From positions 1-60,294 of the forward strand of contig JAADGJ010000064.1 in assembly GCA_013152435.1 (NCBI GenBank): a DNA stretch of 60,294 nucleotides, written 5' to 3'. Positions 1 through 8,796 of this stretch are shown in pieces. Numbering within the stretch: position 1 is the stretch's first letter; every line of letters begins with the position of its first letter. A model generated the notes under the pieces. It saw only the letters and a list, made by a program, of their open reading frames with translations. It made no database searches and was not told where the DNA came from. The translations under genes were made by a program, and so were the position numbers. Origin of the DNA: Chloroflexota bacterium (GTDB taxonomy: Bacteria; Chloroflexota; Anaerolineae; DUEN01).

Positions 1-1
1 C

Positions 2-604
2 CTGCCGCCTGCGACGCCCACCCCGATCCCCACCCCCACGCCCACGACACGCCCGGGCCCCACGCCGACCTTCACCCCCACGCCAGAGCCGGGGACGGCG
101 CTCATGCCGGGGCACCCGGCGCGGGTGGTCGCGGCCGGCGGGCTCAACGTGCGGGAGGAACCCGGGATCGATCAGCAACGCGTGGGACGGTTGGCGCCGG
201 GTGCCCTTGTCCGGGTGTTGGAAGGCCCCGTGCAGGGGGAACAATACCGCTGGTGGAAGGTGCGGGACAAGCGCGGCCTGGAGGGTTGGGTGGCGGATGG
301 CGACGAGGAGGACGAGTGGCTGAGCCCGCAGATCGGCGAGCCACGGCCGGTGAACCGCCCGGTGCTCCGCGGCGATGAGGTCGTGGTCACCACGCAGAAG
401 GGCAAGGTGCTCACCATGCGGTTCGAGGCGGGGCTGGACTCCGTGGTAGCCCGCCGGTTGCGTCCCGGAACCCGGCTCAAGGTCATCGGCGGTCCCGTGG
501 ACGTGGATGGCTACCGATGGTGGCAGGTGGTCGATCCCAACGGTCGCCAGGGCTGGGCGGCCGAAGGGGACGAGGAGAACCGCTGGCTAACGCCCATCGA
601 GTAA
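2..604 (+). CDS. SH3-repeat secreted protein, 3' part
   Basis: The reading frame is open from the window edge, so the gene starts outside; 200 residues are visible. The first 30 or so form a Pro/Thr-rich linker of repeated P-T pairs, typical of a flexible extracellular spacer. Two bacterial SH3-like modules follow, each of about 75 residues and clearly duplicated: both contain YRWW[KQ]V, then GW-x-A-[DE]GDEE and WL[ST]P. Such modules usually bind cell-wall or other extracellular ligands. An ATG at 104 lies inside the linker and is unlikely to be the true start. The enzyme or anchor domain that these modules serve is not visible. The SH3 assignment is fairly sure; the biological role is unknown. 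Confidence 0.75.
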   Translation: MPPATPTPIPTPTPTTRPGPTPTFTPTPEPGTALMPGHPARVVAAGGLNVREEPGIDQQRVGRLAPGALVRVLEGPVQGEQYRWWKVRDKRGLEGWVADGDEEDEWLSPQIGEPRPVNRPVLRGDEVVVTTQKGKVLTMRFEAGLDSVVARRLRPGTRLKVIGGPVDVDGYRWWQVVDPNGRQGWAAEGDEENRWLTPIE

Positions 605-662
605 TGCATGGAAGCGGCCGAGCGCGGAAGCCCGGCCCGCTAATGCTTGTTGCAGCAGCGCC

Positions 663-704
663 AGCTCCCACGCTGGCGCCATCGTATGGTCGAGCGTGGG
701 AGCT
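663..704. terminator. Inverted repeat between convergent genes
   Basis: A perfect 12-bp stem, AGCTCCCACGCT (663-674) pairing with 693-704 around an 18-base loop, lies between the plus-strand SH3 gene and the minus-strand permease gene. It could end transcription from both sides. There is no T-run, so a Rho-independent terminator is not certain. Confidence 0.45.
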
Positions 705-734
705 CGACCCGCGTGTGTGGCGAGCCGGAGCGAT

Positions 735-1775
735 CTATCGCTGCCAGGGCATGACCTTGCGCTGGACCCACTGCAGCCCCTGGGTCAGCAGGACGCCCAG
801 CCCCATGATCACCAGCAATCCGGCGTACATCTTATCGGTCAGGAGCACCTCCCAGTAGTAGAAGGTGAGGAAACCCACCCCCTTCTTGGCCCGCACGAAC
901 TCGATGGCCACGATGACGATCAACGCCGTGCCCAGGGCCAGCCGCAGCCCGGCGAAGATCACCGGCAGCGCGCCGGGCAGGATCACATGCCGGAACAGCT
1001 GCCAGCGGTTGGCGCCGTAGTTCCGGCCGGCCTGGATGTACACGGGATCGATGTCCCGCACGCCGACCATGGTGTTGATCGCCACCAGGAAGAACGCCGA
1101 AATGGCGACGACGGCGATCTTGGGCCCCTCGCCGAAGGGGTTGGGGAAGATCAGCATCATGATGGGGAAGATGGCGATCTTGGGCAGGACGTACACCGCC
1201 GACATGGCGGTGTCCAGCATGGCCCGCACGGTTCGGTTCATCCCCATGATCATGCCGAGCAAGATCCCCGGCACGGTGCCCAGGAAGAAGCCGGCGAAGA
1301 CGCGCACCAGCGTCGTGAGCACATGGCTCTCCGTGAACAGCCGCCAGGCGCTCTCCCATCCCCCGTTGACCAACGCCTGGGGCACCAGCCAGGGGCGCCC
1401 GAACAGGCTGGTCTCGTTGAAGCGGTCGTAGCTCACCGTCAGATCCCACAGCGCCGCCAGGATCCGGGTCGGCGGTGGAAACCAGCGAGGGCTCAGATAC
1501 TCCGCCCGCACGATGAGCTCCCACGCGACCAACAACAGGATCGGGAACCCGATAGCCAGCGCCCGCTCGTAAAGCGTCTCGTATCGGGCCGGGATCTCCC
1601 GCCCCACCAGGTCCGCCAGCACCACGACCAGGACGAGATCGCCCGACAGCCCCAGCCACCAATGCTCCTCCCACAGATGCATCAGGAGGGTCGCCAGGTT
1701 CCAGAACACCAGGGCGAGGACGACCAGGATAATCTTGTGCGTCGAAGTCAGACGAAATTCCCTCACGGCTCTCAT
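735..1775 (-). CDS. ABC transporter permease, NitT/TauT (SsuC-like) type
   Basis: Integral membrane subunit (346 aa) of an importer for nitrate, sulfonate, taurine or a similar small anion or organic substrate. About seven hydrophobic segments are visible. The cytoplasmic coupling loop reads AGLRLALGTALIVIV followed by a Glu-containing stretch, the usual pattern of the SsuC/TauC permeases. The ATG overlaps the stop of the ATPase gene by four bases (ATGA), indicating translational coupling. It is the last gene of the binding protein, ATPase, permease operon. The protein is about 80 residues longer than typical SsuC, the extra part being N-terminal hydrophobic segments. The substrate cannot be told from sequence. 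Confidence 0.88.
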   Translation of the reverse strand: MRAVREFRLTSTHKIILVVLALVFWNLATLLMHLWEEHWWLGLSGDLVLVVVLADLVGREIPARYETLYERALAIGFPILLLVAWELIVRAEYLSPRWFPPPTRILAALWDLTVSYDRFNETSLFGRPWLVPQALVNGGWESAWRLFTESHVLTTLVRVFAGFFLGTVPGILLGMIMGMNRTVRAMLDTAMSAVYVLPKIAIFPIMMLIFPNPFGEGPKIAVVAISAFFLVAINTMVGVRDIDPVYIQAGRNYGANRWQLFRHVILPGALPVIFAGLRLALGTALIVIVAIEFVRAKKGVGFLTFYYWEVLLTDKMYAGLLVIMGLGVLLTQGLQWVQRKVMPWQR

Positions 1776-2566
1776 GGCTCTCCCGCCAACTGTTCGGACA
1801 TGGCGCGCATCACTTCCTCATGGAGCGCTTCCCAGATGGTGTAGGTCAACCGGCTGAACTCCGGCGTGCCGATCGTCTTGACCGAGCGCGGCCGCGGGAT
1901 GTTCACATCGAAGGTGGCCTTGTTGGTGCCGGGATGGGCCGTCATAAGCACCACCCGATCGCCCAGCAGGACCGCCTCGTCGATGCTGTGAGTTATGTAA
2001 ACTACCGTCTTGCGATTCTCCTCCCAGATGCGCAACAGCTCCTCCTGGAGCACCATACGCGTCTGGGCATCGAGGGCGCCCAGCGGCTCGTCCATCAGCA
2101 ACACCTCCGGATCGTTGGCCAACGCCCGAGCGATGCTGACCCGTTGCTTCATGCCGCCGGAGATCTGATGCGGGTAATAGTCGGCGAACTTGCGCAACCC
2201 CACCCGCTCCAGCCAATCCCTGGCGATCTCGTAACGCTCCTTCTTGGGGATCCCACGCATCTCCAGGCCGAAGGCGACGTTGTCGATCACCGTCTTCCAG
2301 GGAAAGATGGCGTACTCCTGGAAGACCACGTTATTGAGCGGCTTGCTGGGATCATCGCCGGGGATGATCTTGACCTCGCCCGAGGTCAGGGGCTCCAGCC
2401 CGGCCAGGATGCGCAGGAACGTGGATTTGCCACAGCCGGATGGCCCGACGATGCAGACGAACTCGCCGTCCTCCACCGTCAGGTTGAAATCTTGGATCGC
2501 CGTCACCGGCCCGCGAGCCGTCACGTAGGTCTTATGCACGCCACGCGCCAGGATCTTGATCGCCAT
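1772..2566 (-). CDS. ABC transporter ATP-binding protein, NitT/TauT (SsuB-like) type
   Basis: ATPase subunit (264 aa) that powers the importer. Walker A GPSGCGKST is at residues 41-49, followed by a Q-loop (VFQEYAIFPW), the signature SGGMKQRVSIARAL, Walker B VLLMDEPLGALD and the H-loop YITHSIDEA, all intact. The ATG at 2566 was chosen because the protein then begins MAIKILARGV as in relatives; an upstream in-frame start at 2635 would add 23 non-conserved residues running into the hairpin region. The 3' end overlaps the permease start by four bases. Confidence 0.92.
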   Translation of the reverse strand: MAIKILARGVHKTYVTARGPVTAIQDFNLTVEDGEFVCIVGPSGCGKSTFLRILAGLEPLTSGEVKIIPGDDPSKPLNNVVFQEYAIFPWKTVIDNVAFGLEMRGIPKKERYEIARDWLERVGLRKFADYYPHQISGGMKQRVSIARALANDPEVLLMDEPLGALDAQTRMVLQEELLRIWEENRKTVVYITHSIDEAVLLGDRVVLMTAHPGTNKATFDVNIPRPRSVKTIGTPEFSRLTYTIWEALHEEVMRAMSEQLAGEP

Positions 2567-2600
2567 GCACACACCCCAATCATCACCCCATGCGCGCCGA

Positions 2601-2680
2601 CAGGGGCGAGCCGGAGGCCCGCCCCTGCTGCGCACGATCAGGGCGGATCATCCGCCCTGCGGAAGCGCATCGCGCTTCCG
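2601..2680. repeat. Three consecutive hairpins between binding-protein and ATPase genes
   Basis: Three near-adjacent stem-loops fill the spacer: CAGGGGCG 2601-2608 with 2620-2627; CAGGGCGGA 2639-2647 with 2651-2659; CGGAAGCGC 2660-2668 with 2672-2680, the last touching the binding-protein stop codon. They may protect the 3' end of the binding-protein mRNA or attenuate the downstream genes. Confidence 0.6.
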
Positions 2681-3814
2681 TCATTCCGGATACTCGCCCA
2701 ACAGCTCCAGCGCCTTGTCGACGAAGGAGGTGTCCACGACCTTGGACAGGTCGATGGGCTCGGTGTAGTTGGTTCGCCCATTCTCGCGATGGACCCTCTC
2801 GACGTCGGCCAGTCCCTCGACCGGAATCCGCAGGTTCGGATCGTAGATCACGGGCCGGCCTGTCCGGATGGCCTCCTCCGTGGAGTTGACAAACTTCAGG
2901 TAGGCGGCCATGTTCTCGTCCGAGAGGTAGTCATCGCCCTGCATCATGCGCGCCGCCTCCATCAGGGCCAGGACGAAGCGCTGGGCGACCTCCGGCCGAT
3001 TCTTGACGAAGTTGCCGGACCCCACGAAGGCCACGGTCATCAGCCCCGGAGCCAGGTCCTCGGCGATGGGCACGGCATGCCCGGCCTTGATCACCTGATC
3101 CGCATAGGGGGAGCCCAGCAGGCCAGCGTCGATGGCGTCGTTCTCGAAGGCCGCCGGCATGTCCGCGTTGCCGATCTGGACGATCTCGACGTCCCGGATG
3201 GTCAGGCCGCCTCGCTCCAGCGCCTTGGACGCCAGGTACTCGCCGCCGCTCCCGGGGCCGCCGGCCAACCCCACCCGCAAACCGGCGAGATCGGAGATGT
3301 CCTTCACCGTGCCATCATCCACCAGGTCCTTGCGCACCAGGAACTTCGTCGGGCTGTTCTCGAACGGCTCCAGGGCCCCAGGGGCGATGATCCGGATGTC
3401 CAGGCCCTGATTCCAGCCGTTCCAAAGCGACGTGACGATGGCGATGCCGCCCACATCGATGGTGCCCTCGGTGAGGAAGGCGATCGCCTCCGTGCCGGAC
3501 TTGACGCGCTCGATCTCCACGTCCAGCCCGTACTTCTCGAAGATGCCACGCCCCGCCGCCACGTACATGGTGGCGAACTTCATGATGGGCACATAGGCCA
3601 CCTTGACCTTCTCGGGCGGGTCCAAGGGTGGGAGGACCGTCTCCGCCGCCTCTTCAGCCGCCGGCTGTTCCTCCGCGCCGGCGGCCTCCTCAGCCGCAGC
3701 GGGCGCCTGCTCCTCCGCCGCCGGTGGCGCCGCCGGAACGACGCAGGCCGACAGGGCGAGGCTCAAGAGCAGCGTGAGACTCACCAGAACCAACACAGGC
3801 TTCCTGCAACACAT
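2681..3814 (-). CDS. ABC transporter substrate-binding lipoprotein, NMT1/SsuA-like
   Basis: Extracytoplasmic binding protein (377 aa) of the NitT/TauT-type importer. A lipoprotein signal is clear: a hydrophobic core, then LSAC with the lipidated Cys at residue 24. An Ala/Glu-rich linker runs to about residue 65, then the periplasmic-binding fold starts with KVKVAYVPIMKF. The start has a perfect AAGGAGG ribosome site. It is the first gene of the operon; a promoter candidate lies 220 bases upstream and three hairpins follow its stop, as expected if the binding protein is made in excess over the membrane subunits. Sulfonate, nitrate and thiamine-precursor binders share this fold, so the ligand is open. 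Confidence 0.88.
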   Translation of the reverse strand: MCCRKPVLVLVSLTLLLSLALSACVVPAAPPAAEEQAPAAAEEAAGAEEQPAAEEAAETVLPPLDPPEKVKVAYVPIMKFATMYVAAGRGIFEKYGLDVEIERVKSGTEAIAFLTEGTIDVGGIAIVTSLWNGWNQGLDIRIIAPGALEPFENSPTKFLVRKDLVDDGTVKDISDLAGLRVGLAGGPGSGGEYLASKALERGGLTIRDVEIVQIGNADMPAAFENDAIDAGLLGSPYADQVIKAGHAVPIAEDLAPGLMTVAFVGSGNFVKNRPEVAQRFVLALMEAARMMQGDDYLSDENMAAYLKFVNSTEEAIRTGRPVIYDPNLRIPVEGLADVERVHRENGRTNYTEPIDLSKVVDTSFVDKALELLGEYPE

Positions 3815-4039
3815 ACAGCCACCTCCTTAAATTGTATATGAGCGAACGAGAATTCCCTCTGTGGTTCCGAACAGAAAGCCCATTCGGGGATCACGGGCTA
3901 TCCCCGACGAGGAGTGATGCAGGGAGATGAAATGGGCGCATCTCGCGGCGTAGCGAGAGGAAGCAGTCGTTGCTTACAGGTTTGGATAGGTCCTTACAGC
4001 GGAGAGGACATCGCGCAGTCAGGCTGTCGCGATGCCGCT

Positions 4040-4068
4040 ATTTTACCCTCGGTTGTGGGATTTGTCTA
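4040..4068 (-). promoter_or_regulatory. Candidate sigma70-type promoter for the NitT/TauT operon
   Basis: On the minus strand TAGACA (4063-4068), a 17-base spacer and TAAAAT (4040-4045). The implied leader is about 220 nt. I looked for a TPP riboswitch in it and recognised none. Confidence 0.45.
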
Positions 4069-4095
4069 ACATCCCCCCGCCAGGGTAACGTATCC

Positions 4096-4319
4096 CTCAA
4101 AGTGTGTTTGAGAAATGCCGTTGCTCCTGCCATGAGGAGCCCCTTCGGAAAAAGCCCTTCTTCTGTCTTCGACCTGCCCGGCCTCGGCCCGGGCCCTTCA
4201 GAAAGGGCCGAGAAAGGCAGGTGCAGGCCGGAGAAGCGGGGTTTCCGTGGAGGGAAGGCCCCCTCCACACCTCCCCCTGTGGAGTTGGTCGTTGGGGGAG
4301 ACCTTCAGACACGCTCTCA
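4096..4319 (+). mobile_element. MITE-like repeat, copy A
   Basis: About 224 bp. The ends carry degenerate terminal inverted repeats (CTCAAAGTGTGTTTGAG at the left, AGACACGCTCTCA at the right). The interior holds a nested hairpin: ACCTGCC 4172-4178 with 4216-4222 and CTCGGCCC 4183-4190 with 4205-4212. It lacks about 30 bases near the right end that copies B, D and E have. No transposase is encoded, so movement would need an enzyme in trans. Confidence 0.75.
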
Positions 4320-4381
4320 CTCCCCCCGAGGGCTGGCGCCCTTCACGCAAACCCGGCCTGCGCGCGATCGAATGGAAAGGA

Positions 4382-5116
4382 TCACCGCAGGAGGCTTGCG
4401 ATCTGACCGCCGATCTGGCGGAGGCTATCCAGGGGGAGAAAGTAGACGAACAAGACGGGATAAAGGGCGAAAAACCCCAGCTGGAACACCACCAAGGGCA
4501 CCAGGATGAAGATCAAAACGATCATGCGCAGCAGGTCCCGGACGAAGATGAACCGGGTGAAATCGGAGGAATCGACGGAGAGAGCATCCCGGACGTAGGC
4601 CGGAAGCTGGGAGAGCCCGCTGGTGACCAGGAACGGCCAGCGCTCGGTCAACGTGCGGGATAGCGTCGCCGGAAGGGAACGGGTGATGGGCTCCAGAGGC
4701 GCGCCCGTCAGGTCCCACGCGATCATCGTGAAGATGACGTCCAGAAAGCCAGCGAAGATCGCATAAGCGAACAGGAGGAGGAAGAACCCTCCTGCCAGGG
4801 ACTGCAAGGCGCTCGTTATCCTGGATCGCCAGGACGCCTCCTCCTGCCGAAGGGACTCCGCCGCCTGATTGACGAGGAGGTAGATGCCGCCCAACATGAG
4901 CCCCGCCATCCAGAAGCTCCAGGCCAGCTCCCGGGCCGACCAGCGCTGCCGGGTGGCCAGCCACAGGGTCACCAGAAAGGAGGCCAGCCGCACCCACGGC
5001 TCCCATGATTGCGCTCGGGGGAGCCCCATATCCTCATCTGCGATGATCTTTGCGAACACGGTCGGCACGCTCCAGCAGGGCAGCCGGACGGGAGCCCCTC
5101 CCAGGATGCCCCCCAA
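4382..5116 (-). CDS. Integral membrane protein of unknown function
   Basis: Family not recognised. The 244-aa product has about five hydrophobic segments, including a long one near the C-terminus (MIVLIFILVPLVVFQLGFFALYPVLFVYF, quoted only in part as FILVPLVVFQLGFFALY). A mid-region polar stretch carries several Thr/Ser/Arg residues. The chosen start is a TTG eight bases after the aminotransferase stop, consistent with coupling; an ATG at 5029 would give a 215-aa protein and is also possible. It ends the minus-strand run that begins at 9678. Confidence 0.6.
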   Translation of the reverse strand: MGGILGGAPVRLPCWSVPTVFAKIIADEDMGLPRAQSWEPWVRLASFLVTLWLATRQRWSARELAWSFWMAGLMLGGIYLLVNQAAESLRQEEASWRSRITSALQSLAGGFFLLLFAYAIFAGFLDVIFTMIAWDLTGAPLEPITRSLPATLSRTLTERWPFLVTSGLSQLPAYVRDALSVDSSDFTRFIFVRDLLRMIVLIFILVPLVVFQLGFFALYPVLFVYFLPLDSLRQIGGQIASLLR

Positions 5117-5123
5117 CGCCCTG

Positions 5124-5972
5124 CTACGTCATCACGGGGCGATGCGTCGCCAGGTAATCCCGGTAGTACGACTCGAACGCCTCCATGAGGCGTCGGGTGA
5201 TGGGCCCCACCCGGCCGGCGCCGATGGGCTGTCCGTTGATGCGCACCAACGGCATCACGTGGCGGCTGGTGGAGGTGATGAACGCCTCATCCCACCGGGA
5301 GACATTGTCCTCAGGAAGGAGCTCATATGAGACAGGGATACCCTGCTCCCCGGCCAGGCGCAGGACGATCTCTCGGGTAACACCGGAGAGGATCGTCTCC
5401 TCCGGCGGGGTCAGGATACACCCGTCCCGCACGGCGAACAGGTTGCTGCTGGCCCCTTCGTAGATATGGCCGCCGTGGGCCAGCAGCCCCTCGTGCGCCC
5501 CGGCCATCTGCGCCTGTCTGCGCGCCAGGAAGTTCACCAGCGTGTTGAGGGACTTGGCCTGAGGCAACGCCCGGGCGCCGTGGAAAACGATCGCGGTGGC
5601 GCCGACCTCATACAGGGCCCTTGAGAACGAGCGAGAGACCTCGGGCCATATGAAGGCCAGAGCGGGCTCCTGTCCGTTGGGCCCGAGGACATACAAACGG
5701 ATCAGGCAGGTAGGGCTGCGGTTCGCTCGCAGCAGCGGCGGCATCCAGGAGGCGATCGCCTCCAGGCCGGCCGGGAGGGGCATATCCAGGAGATGAGCCG
5801 AATGGGCGAGGCGTTGAAGATGATCCTCCAGGTGGAAGATCACCCCCTCCTCGCACTGAATGGACTCGTAAACGCCAAAGGCCGTATACAGCGCCGGGTT
5901 GAAGACCGAAACCTGAGCTTGATCGGCGGGGATCAGTTCGCCGTTACGACACACGTAGATGGGCAGCGACAT
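5124..5972 (-). CDS. Class IV aminotransferase (IlvE / PabC-like)
   Basis: PLP-dependent fold-type IV enzyme, 282 aa. The PLP lysine is K140 in LPQAKSLNTLVNFLAR, followed by the conserved EGASSNLF (Glu 172) and SGVTRE that anchor the cofactor. These features fit branched-chain amino acid aminotransferase; 4-amino-4-deoxychorismate lyase and D-amino-acid aminotransferase share the fold and cannot be excluded. Length is normal for the bacterial family. It is followed after seven bases by a membrane protein gene and preceded by the CpaE/TadZ-like gene, neither of which hints at its substrate. Confidence 0.85.
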   Translation of the reverse strand: MSLPIYVCRNGELIPADQAQVSVFNPALYTAFGVYESIQCEEGVIFHLEDHLQRLAHSAHLLDMPLPAGLEAIASWMPPLLRANRSPTCLIRLYVLGPNGQEPALAFIWPEVSRSFSRALYEVGATAIVFHGARALPQAKSLNTLVNFLARRQAQMAGAHEGLLAHGGHIYEGASSNLFAVRDGCILTPPEETILSGVTREIVLRLAGEQGIPVSYELLPEDNVSRWDEAFITSTSRHVMPLVRINGQPIGAGRVGPITRRLMEAFESYYRDYLATHRPVMT

Positions 5973-6066
5973 TCACGTATCTCATCATGTACACGCCGGG
6001 TTGGCGGCGAGAGTGGACGCGGATATCCATGCGAGCCCCCGCACAGAGGGCAACGCCAGAGGCAAG

Positions 6067-7200
6067 TCAGGGACCACGCTGTGTCTCTCGCTCAGGCGAG
6101 GCCACAACCTCACGGGCCAGGCTCACGATGCGACGCGCCAGGGCCGACCGCGGGGAGTTCTGCACCAACGGGACCCCCTGGTTAATGGACAGGACCACCG
6201 GCTCCGGCTCATCAGGCAGGCGGGAGCGGGCCTTCGTACGCAGCAGCTCCTCGATCTCACGCGTCCCGATCCCCCCGTGAATCCCCTCGCGATTGATGAT
6301 CAGGTGCAGGCGATCGCCGAAGAGCGCGCGGCGGCTCTCCTGTTCCAGATAGAGGGCCGCCCGCCGCAGGACCGGCAGCTCCGGCGTCACCACGAACAGG
6401 AGCTCATCCACGATCTCCAAAGGTTCCAGCCACTCACGGTCCACACGGAAGCCGGCATCGACGATGATGTAGTCCACCGTCCGTCCCACAATGTCCAATA
6501 CCGGCTCCAGGGCGGACGGGGAAAGGGCGGCCGCGTCGAGCGACTGCGCGCCCGGGACCACCCGGATACCGGAGGCGTGATTCAGGACCACCTGCTCCAG
6601 CATCTGCGTATCCAGGTCGTCGATGGTGGAGGCCAGCTCCTCCAGAGTATGCTTGGGGGTCAGGTTCAACGCGGTGGGGACATCCCCCATGGGCAGGTGC
6701 CAATCCAGCAGGGCGACCTCCCCCTCATCCTGCTGCTTAATGGCCACCGCCAAGTTGATCGCCAGCATCGTGACCCCAACACCGCTCTTGCTGCCCAGCA
6801 CGGCGATGATGCGCGCCGGCCGGGCGTAGATCGGCCGGAGGTGAGTCTCGATACGGGCCAACAGCTCCCGGGAGTCAGCGGGCTTGGTGATGTAATCATT
6901 CGCACCAACCCGCAACCCCTTCACTTTATCCGCCACCTGGTCGGCGGCGGAGAGCATGATTACAGGGATCTCCGCCCCCTCCGGCAGCCTGCGCAGCCGG
7001 CGGCACGTCTCAAATCCGTCCATCTCCGGCATCATGATGTCCAACAGGACGAGATCAGGCCGCTCGGTGCGGATCTTCTCCAACGCCTCAGCCCCGCTGG
7101 CGACCGTGATGACGTCGAAACCGGCCACCTGAAGCGTCAAGGCGAGCAAGCGCCGCAGATCGGGATCGTCGTCTACAACCAGGATCTTGCGCTTAGCCAA
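6067..7200 (-). CDS. Response-regulator receiver fused to CpaE/TadZ-like ParA-family ATPase
   Basis: A two-domain protein of 377 aa. Residues 4-120 are a complete receiver domain: acidic D10-D12, phospho-acceptor D54, S84 and K106 in the usual places. Residues 130-360 are a MinD/ParA-type domain like CpaE and TadZ, which place pilus or secretion machines at cell positions. The P-loop is GSKSGVGVTM at 136-145: the ParA signature lysine is kept (K138), but the normal P-loop lysine is Val 143. TadZ proteins are known for atypical Walker A motifs, so this may be functional rather than decayed. No tad pilus genes are in the window. Confidence 0.82.
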   Translation of the reverse strand: MAKRKILVVDDDPDLRRLLALTLQVAGFDVITVASGAEALEKIRTERPDLVLLDIMMPEMDGFETCRRLRRLPEGAEIPVIMLSAADQVADKVKGLRVGANDYITKPADSRELLARIETHLRPIYARPARIIAVLGSKSGVGVTMLAINLAVAIKQQDEGEVALLDWHLPMGDVPTALNLTPKHTLEELASTIDDLDTQMLEQVVLNHASGIRVVPGAQSLDAAALSPSALEPVLDIVGRTVDYIIVDAGFRVDREWLEPLEIVDELLFVVTPELPVLRRAALYLEQESRRALFGDRLHLIINREGIHGGIGTREIEELLRTKARSRLPDEPEPVVLSINQGVPLVQNSPRSALARRIVSLAREVVASPERETQRGP

Positions 7201-7326
7201 GCAACCCTCCTCGATTTCTCAGGGCCCATGGCGCGCCGTGAAGCCCCCCTCGTCCACGGCCGCAAAGCCCCTCCTCTGTGGATAGCGGCCTCCCGTGAGC
7301 CTCGCCCTGTGCATCCGGCCGCAGGA

Positions 7327-7851
7327 TCACGCAGGCGGGGGAGGCGCAGGCGGCAAATGCACCAGGTCGTCCCGCCGCCATATCTCCCACGGATACACGA
7401 TCCATGCGTTGGTGACGGCCGCATAGTAGTCCGGGCCGGACGAGCTCAACAACGAGCGGCCGGGCTTGTAATGCAACACGGCCAGCTCCGGGTATCCCCC
7501 CTGCGACTCGATGCGCGCCCGCACGGCGGTAATGGTGCGCCCGCTGTCCCAGATGTCGTCCACCACGAGCACGCGCCGCCCGAAGATCTGCTCCTCGGAC
7601 GGGAATTGGAGGAAAGTGGGCCAGGCCAAACGGGCTTCCGGCCGCTGCCCCGCTGGGGGAAACGCCACAGCCGCCGTCAACACATCGCGAATGTCCAACG
7701 CCTCGCTGATGATCCCCCCGGGCACGATCCCCCCACGTGTGATCATGACCAGCGCGTCGTACGGACCGGCCAGCTGTGGCAGAAGATGGTCGATCAGCCC
7801 GTCCACATCCTCCCAGGTCAATACCTCGACATGCTCAGGTTGTTCCGCCAC
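7327..7851 (-). CDS. Phosphoribosyltransferase, xanthine/hypoxanthine type
   Basis: Type I phosphoribosyltransferase of about 174 aa. The PRPP-binding motif VLVVDDIWDSGRT is complete, and the preceding core (YDALVMITRGGIVPG) matches purine-salvage enzymes of the xanthine or hypoxanthine-guanine group. The GTG at 7851 was chosen because it starts the protein just before the conserved EVLTWEDVDGLI and lies 14 bases after the aldolase stop; an ATG at 7893 would overlap that gene by 28 bases. The C-terminus is a run of prolines and alanines. Base specificity cannot be read. Confidence 0.8.
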   Translation of the reverse strand: MAEQPEHVEVLTWEDVDGLIDHLLPQLAGPYDALVMITRGGIVPGGIISEALDIRDVLTAAVAFPPAGQRPEARLAWPTFLQFPSEEQIFGRRVLVVDDIWDSGRTITAVRARIESQGGYPELAVLHYKPGRSLLSSSGPDYYAAVTNAWIVYPWEIWRRDDLVHLPPAPPPPA

Positions 7852-7865
7852 GGCCCTACACTCGC

Positions 7866-8762
7866 TTAGGCAGTTTCCAAAAGCCCCAGGCACTCCAGCC
7901 CCTGTCCCAGCGCCTCACGCTGGCTCGGGCTCAGTTCCACGTTTGGGGGACGCGTGGCCGTCTCGGGCAGGCCAGCGATCCGATGCAAGGCGTACTTCAC
8001 CGCCGCCTGCACCGGGTAATCGGCCAACAGGCCACGAGACCGCGACAGGCGCTTCTGCAGAGATTCAGACGCATCGGTGCCCGCCGCCCGCCGGATCGAC
8101 TGGATGAGGTCCGGCATCAGGTTCGCCATCACCGTGATGGTCCCGGCCGCCCCCTCCGAATACGCAAAAGCGGCCAGATCATCGCTGCCGCAGAAGATCC
8201 GCAGCGATGGATAGCGCTGGATATAGGCTCGCAAGCCCTCCGGATCCCGGCTGGAGTCCTTGAGCCCTCCCACGCACTCCGCATGCGTCTCCATGAGGCC
8301 ATCCAGCAGCTCATGCGTCACCGGCACACCGCTGACCTGTGGGATATGGTAGAGGAAGATCTGCTGCCCGGGCTGCAACGCCTGGTCGCAAAGCCGTCGG
8401 AAGTAGTCGATCAGCCCATCCACCGGGGCGCTGCGATAGTAGAACGGCGGCAGGACCAGCACGCTATCGGCGCCCGCCTGCAGGGCGTGCCGAGTCAAGG
8501 CGACGGTATCCGCCAGGCTGGGTGTCCCCGTGCCCGGGATCACCGCCATCCCATCCGCATGGGACACGACGTAGTCGATCAGCCGACACCGCTCCTCAAA
8601 CCCCAACGACGGGCCCTCGCCCGTGGTACCGGCAGGCACCACGCCATCGCAGCCTCGCTCCCTCAGAAACGCCAGATGGCGCCCCACCCACTCCAGGTCC
8701 ACCTCGCCATCAGGTCGAAACGGGGTCACCGTGGGGCAGAAAACACCGGCCAAATCTCGCAT
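7866..8762 (-). CDS. DapA-family class I aldolase / lyase
   Basis: TIM-barrel enzyme of the dihydrodipicolinate synthase / N-acetylneuraminate lyase family, 298 aa. The Schiff-base lysine is K168 in GGLKDSS, the catalytic tyrosine Y138 in FLYHIP, and the pyruvate-carboxylate loop is GTTGEG at 45-50. The fold and the pyruvate chemistry are therefore sure; which aldehyde is used is not. No other lysine-biosynthesis gene is nearby, so a dapA symbol is not assigned. It lies within the 9678-4382 minus-strand run, downstream of the TPR gene. Confidence 0.87.
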   Translation of the reverse strand: MRDLAGVFCPTVTPFRPDGEVDLEWVGRHLAFLRERGCDGVVPAGTTGEGPSLGFEERCRLIDYVVSHADGMAVIPGTGTPSLADTVALTRHALQAGADSVLVLPPFYYRSAPVDGLIDYFRRLCDQALQPGQQIFLYHIPQVSGVPVTHELLDGLMETHAECVGGLKDSSRDPEGLRAYIQRYPSLRIFCGSDDLAAFAYSEGAAGTITVMANLMPDLIQSIRRAAGTDASESLQKRLSRSRGLLADYPVQAAVKYALHRIAGLPETATRPPNVELSPSQREALGQGLECLGLLETA

Positions 8763-8796
8763 GATGCTCCCTCTCCAAAGGTCCTTTCCATGAGAA

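Larger units (their letters stand above)
3815..4381. other. Intergenic region with leader and repeat copy A
   Basis: No gene is supported here. It holds the importer promoter and leader (3815-4068) and MITE-like copy A (4096-4319). Short reading frames within the repeat recur with every copy and are not believed to be genes. Confidence 0.6.

Noticed and set aside
1820-3841. A 673-codon plus-strand frame opposite the ABC importer
   Set aside because: It mirrors clear ABC genes; its residues (many His, Asp, Gln, Arg) are typical of the antisense of GC-rich genes. The same applies to 5959-7869 and 40718-42007.
3815-4033. TPP riboswitch before the NMT1-like binding protein
   Set aside because: No CTGAGA / ACCTGAT pattern was found.
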